Of a stretch of DNA of 6,589 nucleotides, positions 1 to 6,255 are shown piece by piece. Within the stretch, counting starts at the first letter, position 1, and every line of letters starts with the position of its first letter. The notes below the pieces were generated by a model. That model did no database searches and had not been told where the DNA came from. It saw only the letters and a program-made list of their open reading frames with translations. The stretch covers positions 5,674 through 12,262 of the forward strand of contig DDOT01000071.1 in the NCBI GenBank assembly GCA_002341815.1. The letters are read 5' to 3'. A program made the position numbers and the translations under genes. Source of the DNA: Thiobacillus sp. UBA2487 (GTDB taxonomy: Bacteria > Pseudomonadota > Gammaproteobacteria > Burkholderiales > Sulfuriferulaceae).

Positions 1-675
1 CCCGCCGTGGTGAGTCACTACAACGTCAAACCGGTAATCGACATATTTGGCGATGTCCAGGACACAGACTTGGGCAGTGTCGCCGGCCAAATTCGTGACG
101 CATTGCAACAGATGCCGCCTCCCAAAGGGGTGGATGTGACCCTGCGCGGCCAGGTAGACACCATGCACACCTCGTATGTCAGCCTGGAATGGGGCTTGCT
201 GGCCGCCATATTGCTGGTCTATTTGTTGATTGTCGTCAATTACCAATCGTGGCTGGACCCGTTCATTATCGTTACTGCGCTACCGGTCGCACTGGCTGGC
301 ATTGTGTGGATGCTGTTTTTGACCCACACCACCTTGAGCGTCCCTGCACTGACCGGCGCCATCATGAGTATGGGGGTCGGCGCCGCCAACAGTATTTTGG
401 TGATCAGTTTTGCCCGAGAACAACTGGCTAGTGGCATTAGCGCACGGGAAGCTGCTTTACAAGCCGGTTTCAGCCGTTTTCGCCCGGTTCTGATGACAGC
501 AATGGCCATGATGATCGGCATGCTGCCCATGGCACTGGGACTTGGCGAAGGTGGTGAACAAAATGCCCCCTTGGGTCGCGCTGTGATTGGCGGTTTGCTG
601 TTTGCGACCGTTGCCACCCTGTTTTTTGTACCCGCCGTATTCAGCGAGCTGCGAAGCCGCAGGAGCTTGTCATGA
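1..675 (+). CDS. RND-family efflux transporter permease, C-terminal part (5' end outside window)
   Basis: This is the C-terminal third of an inner-membrane RND (AcrB/HAE1-like) proton-driven exporter. The frame is open to the left edge, so the GTG at 7 is not a real start. Counting from that GTG, residues 1-55 are the end of the second periplasmic (porter/docking) loop. Five hydrophobic segments follow at about 60-80, 85-105, 112-135, 160-180 and 192-213, which correspond to TM8-TM12. Family hallmarks are the RFRPVLMTAMA motif opening TM11 and GRAVIGGLL...FFVPAVF in TM12. The TM11 threonine matching AcrB Thr978 is kept (T164). In TM10 the position of AcrB Lys940 is alanine in GAANSILVISFARE (A127), as in subfamilies that do not use the classical relay lysine. 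The stop overlaps the adaptor start by 4 bases. The substrate (drug, solvent, metal or other) cannot be told from this fragment. Confidence 0.95.
   Translation, partial: PAVVSHYNVKPVIDIFGDVQDTDLGSVAGQIRDALQQMPPPKGVDVTLRGQVDTMHTSYVSLEWGLLAAILLVYLLIVVNYQSWLDPFIIVTALPVALAGIVWMLFLTHTTLSVPALTGAIMSMGVGAANSILVISFAREQLASGISAREAALQAGFSRFRPVLMTAMAMMIGMLPMALGLGEGGEQNAPLGRAVIGGLLFATVATLFFVPAVFSELRSRRSLS
661..665 (+). promoter_or_regulatory. Ribosome binding site of the adaptor gene
   Basis: AGGAG lies 6 bases upstream of the ATG at 672, inside the last codons of the pump gene. It fixes the adaptor start at the ATGA overlap. Confidence 0.8.
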
Positions 676-1835
676 CCCCAACACATACCCCCATCAAAAA
701 GTCACGCCACACCACTGGCTGGTTCCTCACCTTGGCAGCAATAGCCAGCGCGGCCTTCGGTATTCACCAGCGCATGCAGCAGCACACCGCATTGGCAGCC
801 GACGCTCAAGCAGCCAGTATGGTGCACGTTGGCATGACCCATCCCGAAGCGGAAACCAGCGCGCCTGATTTGGTATTGCCTGGCACCCTGCAATCGTGGG
901 TGGAATCGCCGGTTTATGCTCGTGCCACCGGTTATGTGAAGCGCTGGAATACCGACATTGGCGCACACGTGACTGCCGGACAAGTGCTGGCCGAATTAGA
1001 CACCCCGGATTTTGATCAACAAGTCACGCAAGCCCGCGCCGATGTGGTCAACGCGAACGCTGCATTGCGACTGGCACAAACCACCGCTGAGCGCTGGCAT
1101 GCCTTGGTGGCGCAGCGCACGGTTTCACCACAGGATGCCGACACCAAAGCCGAAGACGCTGCCAGCAAACAAGCGGCTCTGGATGCCGCACAAGCTAATT
1201 TGGCCCGACTCTTGCAACTGGACCGCTACAAGTTTTTAACCAGCCCGATCAATGGCATTGTTACCGCCCGTAATCTGGACATTGGACAACTGATTGATAT
1301 TGGCACCGGCAACGGTGCCGCCCATGAGCTGTTTCATGTGGCTGATGTGCATCGCATGCGTGTGTATGTCGCGGTGCCGGAAAGTGAAACCGGCATGCTG
1401 CGCGTTGGCTTACCGGTTAAGCTTCGACTGCGCAGTCAACCCGGCCTGACCAAAACCGCTACCCTGACCAGCACATCTGGCGCAGTTGATCCATCCAGCC
1501 ATACCATGCTGGTTGAATTGCAAATCGACAACCCGCAGGGTAATTTGTTACCCGGCGGCTATGTAGACGCACTGTTCCCGCGCCAACCTAACCCGAGTGT
1601 CTTGCAAATTCCCGGTAATGCGCTCATTTTTAACGGTAAAGGGACCTTTGTGGCAACCATTACCCCGCAAAACACAATCAAGCTGGTACCCGTCATTCCG
1701 GGACGGGACTTTGGCAAACGCATTGAAATTCTGCATGGCTTAACGTCTGAGATGCCTATTGTGGTCAGCCCGCCCGACTCTATCCACAATGGCGAAAAAG
1801 TCATTGCCAGTGCGTATGGTGGGGTGCATCCATGA
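672..1835 (+). CDS. RND efflux periplasmic adaptor (membrane fusion protein, HlyD/AcrA type)
   Basis: This 387-residue periplasmic adaptor would link the RND pump to the outer-membrane factor. Residues 1-15 are basic and polar. Residues 16-30 are hydrophobic and form an uncleaved anchor or signal peptide; there is no lipobox cysteine, so it is not an AcrA-like lipoprotein. The first half of the lipoyl domain is around 75-112 (ESPVYARATGYVKRW, then GAHVTAGQVLAELDTPD). An alanine- and glutamine-rich alpha-hairpin spans about 113-183. The second lipoyl half is 189-208 (TSPINGIVTARNLDIGQLI), a beta-barrel runs from about 226 to 303, and a membrane-proximal domain covers about 305-383. Length is normal for the family. 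The ATG sits in an ATGA overlap with the pump stop and is preceded by AGGAG with a 6-base spacer, so the start is secure. Its stop in turn overlaps the next gene. The family is certain; the transported substrate is not. Confidence 0.95.
   Translation: MTPTHTPIKKSRHTTGWFLTLAAIASAAFGIHQRMQQHTALAADAQAASMVHVGMTHPEAETSAPDLVLPGTLQSWVESPVYARATGYVKRWNTDIGAHVTAGQVLAELDTPDFDQQVTQARADVVNANAALRLAQTTAERWHALVAQRTVSPQDADTKAEDAASKQAALDAAQANLARLLQLDRYKFLTSPINGIVTARNLDIGQLIDIGTGNGAAHELFHVADVHRMRVYVAVPESETGMLRVGLPVKLRLRSQPGLTKTATLTSTSGAVDPSSHTMLVELQIDNPQGNLLPGGYVDALFPRQPNPSVLQIPGNALIFNGKGTFVATITPQNTIKLVPVIPGRDFGKRIEILHGLTSEMPIVVSPPDSIHNGEKVIASAYGGVHP
1302..1319 (+). other. Strong intragenic hairpin with GCAA tetraloop
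   Basis: GGCACCG (1302-1308) and CGGTGCC (1313-1319) are perfect reverse complements around a GCAA loop of the GNRA type. A U-G pair could extend the stem by one. It lies inside the adaptor gene, over the codons for GTGNGA, and no T-run follows, so it is not an intrinsic terminator. Any function is inferred only. Confidence 0.5.
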
Positions 1836-3292
1836 TGAATGACACCATCCAACACCGATCATGCCGGAAATCTGCCAACTTGTCTGGCATGGCAACCGCC
1901 TGCGTATTGCCGCTGGGGTTGTTGTTAAGCGCATGCTCGTTAGCGCCCACCCAACCGGCCAGCGCTCCCGCAGCAGATGCACGCTGGCAGGCTGCCGGCA
2001 ACTGGTTGAGCGCACAAAAACCCACCGAACTGCAACCTGTATGGTGGACCACGTGGAACGACAAGGTGCTGAACCAACTTGAAAACAGCGCCAGCCAAAC
2101 CAACCAAGACCTGCTGGCCGCTGATGCACGCATTGAACAAGCGCGCGCCGCTGCACGTGCCGCTCATGCCACGTTATTCCCCAGCCTTGGTATTGGTGCA
2201 TCACACTCAGTCAATCAAGCCTCAAGCCATAAGCCTTTTCTACCCCCTGGCCTCAACACCAATTACCAAGACAACGTGCTGGCCTTGGACGCCAGTTGGG
2301 AACCCGATGTGTGGGGACAGCTCAGCAATACCGCTCTGGCAGCCGACCAACGCACCCAGGCGGCAATCGACGACAAAGCAGCACTGATGTTATCGCTCCA
2401 AGCCGAAGTCGCCAGTGATTATTTTCTGTTGCGCGCTACCGACACCGATATCGACGAATTACAGCAATTGGTCAGCAACCGGCTGGAATACCTGCAATTA
2501 ACACAACAAATGCTTAGCACCGGCATTGCCACCATTACCGACATTGATCAAGCCACTGCGGCCTACGACAATGCCAAAAGCAATCTGGCAAATCGCATGC
2601 TGGCGCGCGACCAACTCCAACATGCGTTAGCCTTGTTATGCGGAGAACCCGCTACCCATTTTCAAGTGGCCGTCAGCAACACCGGACTGCCCGCCCCGCT
2701 CATTCCTTCTCTACAATTACCGTCTCGCTTGTTGATGCGTCGCCCGGACATCGCCAGTGCCGCTGCCGCCATGCAAGCTGCCAATGCGCAAATTGGGGTG
2801 GCGCGTGCCGCATTTTTCCCGGCGATCAACCTGAATGCCGTGGCAGGTTATGAAAGTACCGCTTATCGCAATTGGTTATCTGCACCAACCCAACTTTGGT
2901 CCTTCGGCCCATCAGTTGCCATGACCTTGTTTGATGCCGGTCGGCTGAACGCCCTGGATGATCAAGCGCATGCCGCTTGGCGCGAATCAGTTGCCAACTG
3001 GCGTGGCAGCATTCTGAATGCATGGAAAGAAGTCGAAGACAACTTGTCCGCCGTCCACAGACTAAATACCGAGCAACAAGCCAATGATGATGCGCGCGAG
3101 CGCCTGGATGAGCAATTGACACATGCCAATATGGCATTACAAACCGGCATTTTGGCACAGCCTGATTGGCTCAACACCCAAAGCCAGCAAATCACGGCAC
3201 ATATCACGGCTGAAGATACCGAAGTACAAGCACTAATCGCCAGTATCACCTTGATTAAATCGTTGGGCGGTGGATGGCAACCGACATCATGA
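1832..3292 (+). CDS. Outer-membrane efflux lipoprotein, NodT/OprM-type TolC family
   Basis: This 486-residue outer-membrane channel subunit would be trimeric and form the exit duct of the RND system. The N-terminus has basic residues R9, R12 and K13, a hydrophobic core at about 21-32 and the lipobox LSAC with the lipidated cysteine at 35. Serine at +2 favours outer-membrane sorting. Two outer-membrane efflux protein (OEP) repeats are visible. The first begins with LLAADARIEQARAAARAAHA (94-113) and LFPSLGIGAS, followed by the WEPDVWGQL signature (156-164). The second begins with RRPDIASAAAAMQAANAQIG (303-322) and FFPAINL. The first ATG (1832) overlaps the adaptor stop as ATGA, and the adjacent ATG at 1835 is an equal candidate. 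The ATG at 1889 would remove the basic n-region and is unlikely. The upstream ribosome site is weak (a G-rich run at 1818-1826), consistent with coupling to the adaptor. Confidence 0.95.
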   Translation: MMNDTIQHRSCRKSANLSGMATACVLPLGLLLSACSLAPTQPASAPAADARWQAAGNWLSAQKPTELQPVWWTTWNDKVLNQLENSASQTNQDLLAADARIEQARAAARAAHATLFPSLGIGASHSVNQASSHKPFLPPGLNTNYQDNVLALDASWEPDVWGQLSNTALAADQRTQAAIDDKAALMLSLQAEVASDYFLLRATDTDIDELQQLVSNRLEYLQLTQQMLSTGIATITDIDQATAAYDNAKSNLANRMLARDQLQHALALLCGEPATHFQVAVSNTGLPAPLIPSLQLPSRLLMRRPDIASAAAAMQAANAQIGVARAAFFPAINLNAVAGYESTAYRNWLSAPTQLWSFGPSVAMTLFDAGRLNALDDQAHAAWRESVANWRGSILNAWKEVEDNLSAVHRLNTEQQANDDARERLDEQLTHANMALQTGILAQPDWLNTQSQQITAHITAEDTEVQALIASITLIKSLGGGWQPTS

Positions 3293-3936
3293 TTTCCGAG
3301 CACATTCCGCGTCGTTGCATGCGCGATGATGTCCGCGATATTCTGTTGCGCCGTATTCTTGACGGCACTTACCCACCGGGCGAACGTCTTGTGGAACTGG
3401 GTTTGGCGCGCGAATTTCAGGTCAGTCAAGCGCCGGTACGCGAAGCGCTGCGTGAACTGGAAGCCATGGGTCTGGTGCACTCAGAACGCTATTGCGGTAC
3501 GCGGGTGCGTGAAATCAACACCCGCGATTTGATCGAATCCTACCAACTGCGCGCATTGATTGAAGAGCAATCTGTTGTAATGGCTGTTGCGCTGCCGACG
3601 GATTTTCTGGACGAAATGCATCTGTGCATGCACAGCATGACCGACGCCATGCACTGTGGCGATACCGCCCGTTATATTGCTGGCGTGACCCAATTTCATC
3701 GATTGATCGTGCAACAATCGGGCAATCACTTGTTTCTGCAAACCTGGGACAACCTCAACGTAGCGGCTCGTGCCCACATGATGGCATTGCGCATGGGCGA
3801 GCATTTACCAAAACTGCTGAATAACCATCAAGACATTTTGCAAGCGCTGTCATCCAATCGACATGAACTCGCCGCCGAACAGTTACGCAAACTGTTCAAC
3901 CAGCTCATACAGTTTCTTTCTTTGAACCAAACGTGA
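3274..3936 (+). CDS. GntR-family transcriptional regulator, FadR subfamily with FCD domain
   Basis: This is a 220-residue ligand-responsive DNA-binding regulator. Residues about 14-80 form the GntR winged helix-turn-helix: RRILDGTYPPGERLVE, then LAREFQVSQAPVREALRELE with the recognition helix near 51-63, then MGLV and a short wing. Residues about 84-215 are an all-helical FCD effector domain, recognisable from YQLRALIEEQSV and FHRLIVQQSGNH. Of the usual metal ligands (Asp, His, His, His), H142 and H185 are present. The Asp position four residues before H142 is valine (V138), and the expected last His, about 22 residues after H185, falls at leucine (L207) with phenylalanine next to it. The listed ATG overlaps the outer-membrane factor gene by 19 bases. 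The in-frame ATG at 3289 (M6) forms an ATGA overlap like the other junctions and may be the true start. Neither has a strong ribosome site. As last gene of the efflux operon it may regulate that operon; the ligand is unknown. Confidence 0.9.
   Translation: MATDIMISEHIPRRCMRDDVRDILLRRILDGTYPPGERLVELGLAREFQVSQAPVREALRELEAMGLVHSERYCGTRVREINTRDLIESYQLRALIEEQSVVMAVALPTDFLDEMHLCMHSMTDAMHCGDTARYIAGVTQFHRLIVQQSGNHLFLQTWDNLNVAARAHMMALRMGEHLPKLLNNHQDILQALSSNRHELAAEQLRKLFNQLIQFLSLNQT
3622..3635. other. 14-bp perfect palindrome inside the GntR regulator gene
   Basis: CTGTGCATGCACAG is a perfect palindrome with no loop, over the codons around residues 117-121 of the regulator. Such symmetry would suit a dimeric DNA-binding protein, but roughly one palindrome this long could occur by chance in a window of this size. 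Confidence 0.35.
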
Positions 3937-3965
3937 CGCATACCACCATGAATTTCTGTGAAAAA

Positions 3966-5180
3966 TTAACCCAGCAAACGCTGTGCCCAAAACAGCGCCT
4001 CAACATGAGCAGTGTTAAGCTGTTCCGTGGTCAATCCAAGTGCATCCAACACCCCATCGATAGAGGCATCATGATGCTCTGCCGCTAATGCAAGCTGCAA
4101 AAATGGGGCATACACCCCTTCATGATCCAGCAACGCGTCGACTACCGGTTGTGGCAGGCGAACGTGCTCTAATGCCTCCGTCATGCTGGTCGCCAGCAAA
4201 CGATCCAACATGGAAAACATGCCGGTGATGAACAAGCCTTCCGATTCGCTGTGAGACAACAAACGTGAGCCCAACAATTCAACCATACGTCCGCGCACCA
4301 ATGCGGTATGCAACAACAGCGGAGAGCTTTTCGCTGTGCCAGTCGTAGCAAACAGCACACACAGCCAGCGATTCATGCGTTCATAGCCCAACAATGTAAT
4401 GGCATGACGCAAAGATTCGATTTCGAAATTCAACCCAAATGCAGCAGAGTTTATATAAAACAGCAACTTGTATGAAAGCGTGGCGTCCCGTTTAAGAATC
4501 TCTTCCAGTTTGCCTGTATCCGCGTTGGCACGCACCCCTTCCATCAATTGCAATAAGGTGGATTGTGACGGGTTCAGCGGTTGAGCGTTGCCAGCGAGGA
4601 CATCGGGAGGCGGTTGCATAAAAAACGCACCCACAAACGCATGCAACCCCAATTTGTGACAAATAGCATATTCTTGCCAAGAGGTCACTTGAGCTGCCGC
4701 CATACGCAGTGCAGAATTCTTCAGTAAAGAAAAAATGCGTGCTTGGGCAGAAAAATTACGCGCTTCAAAATGCACTTCGATTAACGTAACCAGTTGTAAC
4801 TGATCTTGATGTAACGCAGTCAAGTCTGCACCACGCAGCATGATCTCATAACCATCTGCGCGCATAAGGTTGAGTAATTCGGCTGCTTTTTCATTTGCCA
4901 ATACATCAGGGGTCACAATCAAACCGATTTCCCCCGCTGATAACGCTGCGTAAGTTCCTTCCAGCAAGGTTGCAACCGTCGTCGGTAGAAAAAAAATGTA
5001 GCGGGAAATCGCATCGGTTTCCTTTTCCGACCTCCCAAGTACATGCTGCAACAAGGTTTGTGCTTCGTCATCAGTAATAGCGGATGATTTACCAGTCGTG
5101 TCATAATACAACTGATAACCCAGCAAACGCTGATTCGGGTCAAGTAACGGATCCCTGATAACGATAGATTGCCGCTGCAT
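3966..5180 (-). CDS. Degenerate EAL plus HDOD domain protein (YuxH/COG3434 type)
   Basis: This 404-residue cytoplasmic signalling protein has a YuxH-like layout: a divergent EAL-like half at about 5-190, then an HDOD half at about 200-400. The N-terminal RDPLLDPNQRLLGYQLYYD is the family equivalent of the region around the EAL motif, but the expected E-x-L is Q23-L-Y and the other metal-binding acidic motifs are not recognisable. It is therefore unlikely to be an active c-di-GMP phosphodiesterase. The end of the EAL fold, FVGAFFMQPP (182-191), is recognisable. HDOD hallmarks are LEEILKRDATLSYKLLFYIN (225-244), LRHAITLLGYERMNRWL, and FITGMFSMLDRLLATSM followed by a LDHEGVY segment. The ATG lies 5 bases after the cheZ stop (TAG at 5186-5188) and has only a weak G-rich site upstream, so it is probably translated by coupling and belongs to the chemotaxis operon. 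A 17-bp repeat encodes QRLLG near both ends. The exact role is unknown. Confidence 0.9.
   Translation of the reverse strand: MQRQSIVIRDPLLDPNQRLLGYQLYYDTTGKSSAITDDEAQTLLQHVLGRSEKETDAISRYIFFLPTTVATLLEGTYAALSAGEIGLIVTPDVLANEKAAELLNLMRADGYEIMLRGADLTALHQDQLQLVTLIEVHFEARNFSAQARIFSLLKNSALRMAAAQVTSWQEYAICHKLGLHAFVGAFFMQPPPDVLAGNAQPLNPSQSTLLQLMEGVRANADTGKLEEILKRDATLSYKLLFYINSAAFGLNFEIESLRHAITLLGYERMNRWLCVLFATTGTAKSSPLLLHTALVRGRMVELLGSRLLSHSESEGLFITGMFSMLDRLLATSMTEALEHVRLPQPVVDALLDHEGVYAPFLQLALAAEHHDASIDGVLDALGLTTEQLNTAHVEALFWAQRLLG
3967..3983. repeat. 17-bp direct repeat, copy 1 (3' end of the EAL/HDOD gene)
   Basis: The plus-strand sequence TAACCCAGCAAACGCTG is identical to 5116-5132. Here it encodes the last residues QRLLG and supplies the first two bases of the TAA stop of the minus-strand gene. 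Confidence 0.85.
5116..5132. repeat. 17-bp direct repeat, copy 2 (5' end of the EAL/HDOD gene)
   Basis: This is an exact second copy of 3967-3983, 1149 bases away (383 codons), so it is in the same reading frame. Here it encodes QRLLG (17-21) plus the first two bases of the following Tyr codon. Confidence 0.85.
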
Positions 5181-5185
5181 GGCGA

Positions 5186-5803
5186 CTAAAACCCCAAGCT
5201 ACTGAGCAAATCATCCACCTGACTTTGATTGGCAACTGCATCATCATTTGCCTTGATCTGTGGGCCATTCATCAAACTGTTGTCACGATCATCATCAACG
5301 GGCAGATTTTCACTGGTTGGCGAATAATCAATCAGCAACTGCACCAGTTGGGATTCCAGGTCGGCCGCCAGATCAATAACCTTACGGATCACTTGACCGG
5401 TAATATCCTGAAAATCCTGCGCCATCATGATATCCATCAACTGCTGCTTGGTAACATCAGCCTTGTTGGCCATCTCATGCATGTCGGATGCCATCGCCGC
5501 GCTATCCTGACCTGCGGCCAGCTGATCGGCCATTGCCATACAACGATCATGAATTTGCTCTTGCAGTGGGATCGCTTTATCGGTGGCATTTAACACCCGT
5601 TGCGCTGCGGCATCTGTTTTTGACATAACAAAATTCAGGCGCTCGCGTACGTCCGGAATATCTCGCGTTGCATCTGCAATCACCCGATCCAGACCAAGCG
5701 CGCGCAAACTGTCGTGCAGCGTGCGCGTTAACTGACCGACACGCGCAATCAGTTCTTCATTACAACAACTTTCCCCTTGCTGCCGTTTTGGGTCGTTTTC
5801 CAT
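5186..5803 (-). CDS. cheZ: Chemotaxis protein phosphatase CheZ
   Basis: CheZ removes the phosphate from CheY-P, ending the motor-switching signal. It acts as a dimer in the cytoplasm, often held at the receptor array. The 205-residue length is close to the 214 of E. coli CheZ. The long central helices carry the active-site segment MMAQDFQDITGQVIRKVI (126-143). D133 and Q137 match the catalytic Asp143 and Gln147 of E. coli. A flexible, acidic linker (about 162-193) leads to the C-terminal CheY-P docking helix QVDDLLSSLGF (195-205), which is almost identical to the enteric one. The start is supported by GGAGG with a 5-base spacer in the 12-base gap after cheY. An adjacent cysteine pair (C13, C14) near the N-terminus is unusual but outside the functional regions. 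Identification is firm. Confidence 0.98.
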   Translation of the reverse strand: MENDPKRQQGESCCNEELIARVGQLTRTLHDSLRALGLDRVIADATRDIPDVRERLNFVMSKTDAAAQRVLNATDKAIPLQEQIHDRCMAMADQLAAGQDSAAMASDMHEMANKADVTKQQLMDIMMAQDFQDITGQVIRKVIDLAADLESQLVQLLIDYSPTSENLPVDDDRDNSLMNGPQIKANDDAVANQSQVDDLLSSLGF

Positions 5804-5808
5804 GCCAA

Positions 5809-5813
5809 CCTCC
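5809..5813 (-). promoter_or_regulatory. Ribosome binding site of cheZ
   Basis: On the minus strand GGAGG precedes the cheZ ATG with a 5-base spacer. It lies wholly in the 12-base gap between the cheY stop and the cheZ start, so cheZ has its own strong initiation site. Confidence 0.85.
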
Positions 5814-5815
5814 GG

Positions 5816-6205
5816 TCACTTGCCCAGTTTTTCGAAAATCTTGCTCAACTTTTCATCTAGTGTGGCCGCAGTAAACGGTTTAACAACATAACCATTGGCA
5901 CCGGCTTGTGCTGCCGCAATAATGTTTTCCTTTTTTGCTTCCGCAGTCACCATCAACACGGGCAATTTGGCGAGTGCGGCATCTGAACGAATACGTTGTA
6001 ACAGCGTCAGGCCATCCATGTTCGGCATATTCCAGTCCGTTACCACAAACTCGAAGTTGCCTTTTTGCAACATAGACAGCGCAATAGCACCATCCTCAGC
6101 TTCTTCAACGTTGGAATAACCCAATTCTTTAAGTAAATTACGCACAATCCTGCGCATGGTCGAAAAATCATCCACGACCAAAAATTTCGTATTTGGATCA
6201 GCCAT
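5816..6205 (-). CDS. cheY: Chemotaxis response regulator CheY
   Basis: This single-domain receiver is phosphorylated by CheA and binds the flagellar switch protein FliM. At 129 residues it matches E. coli CheY in length and position by position at the active site: acidic pair D12/D13, phospho-acceptor D57 ([10 protein letters not shown]), T87 in VLMVTAEA, Y106 and K109 in GYVVKPF. W58 follows the acceptor as in E. coli. There is no output domain. The ATG has GGGGAG upstream with a 7-base spacer. The gene sits between cheB (50-base gap) and cheZ (12-base gap), which confirms it as the motor-directed CheY rather than a generic receiver. Confidence 0.98.
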   Translation of the reverse strand: MADPNTKFLVVDDFSTMRRIVRNLLKELGYSNVEEAEDGAIALSMLQKGNFEFVVTDWNMPNMDGLTLLQRIRSDAALAKLPVLMVTAEAKKENIIAAAQAGANGYVVKPFTAATLDEKLSKIFEKLGK

Positions 6206-6212
6206 CCGGCAA

Positions 6213-6218
6213 CTCCCC
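6213..6218 (-). promoter_or_regulatory. Ribosome binding site of cheY
   Basis: On the minus strand GGGGAG lies 7 bases before the cheY ATG in the 50-base cheB-cheY gap. The rest of that gap shows no clear terminator or promoter. Confidence 0.7.
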
Positions 6219-6255
6219 GTTCAATTGGTCTTCAATTTTGGCATGCTCTACAGCG

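Noticed and set aside
240..686. 148-codon open frame on the - strand
   Set aside because: It is antisense to the transmembrane helices of the pump, whose frame carries unambiguous RND motifs.
1538..1553. Hairpin GGGTAA-TTTG-TTACCC in the adaptor gene
   Set aside because: It has only a 6-bp stem with a competing alternative pairing (ACCC/GGGT at 1531-1541), no T-run, and sits in a conserved coding region.
1740..2204. 154-codon open frame on the - strand
   Set aside because: It is antisense to the adaptor/outer-membrane factor junction. Its composition is that of a shadow frame, with many Trp, Arg and Cys residues.
2962..3480. 172-codon open frame on the - strand
   Set aside because: It is antisense to the end of the outer-membrane factor gene and the start of the regulator gene, both firmly identified. 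It has no domain of its own.
3966..3990. Possible intrinsic terminator at the end of the EAL/HDOD gene (minus-strand CAGC-GTTT-GCTG followed by GGTTAATTTTT)
   Set aside because: The stem is only 4 bp, lies over the last codons and is separated from the T-run. It is too weak to call.
4062..4080. Near-palindrome around GCATCATGATGC in the EAL/HDOD gene
   Set aside because: The 12-bp core has no loop, has a one-base bulge on extension, and lies over His-His-Asp-Ala codons. It is expected by chance.
5225..5593. 122-codon open frame on the + strand
   Set aside because: It lies fully antisense to cheZ, whose catalytic and docking motifs are clear. Its translation has no recognisable domain.
5565..5600. 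Sigma-28-like -10 box (CCGATAA) on the minus strand inside cheZ
   Set aside because: No matching TAAA-type -35 element occurs at the required spacing, and the bases encode conserved-looking cheZ residues.
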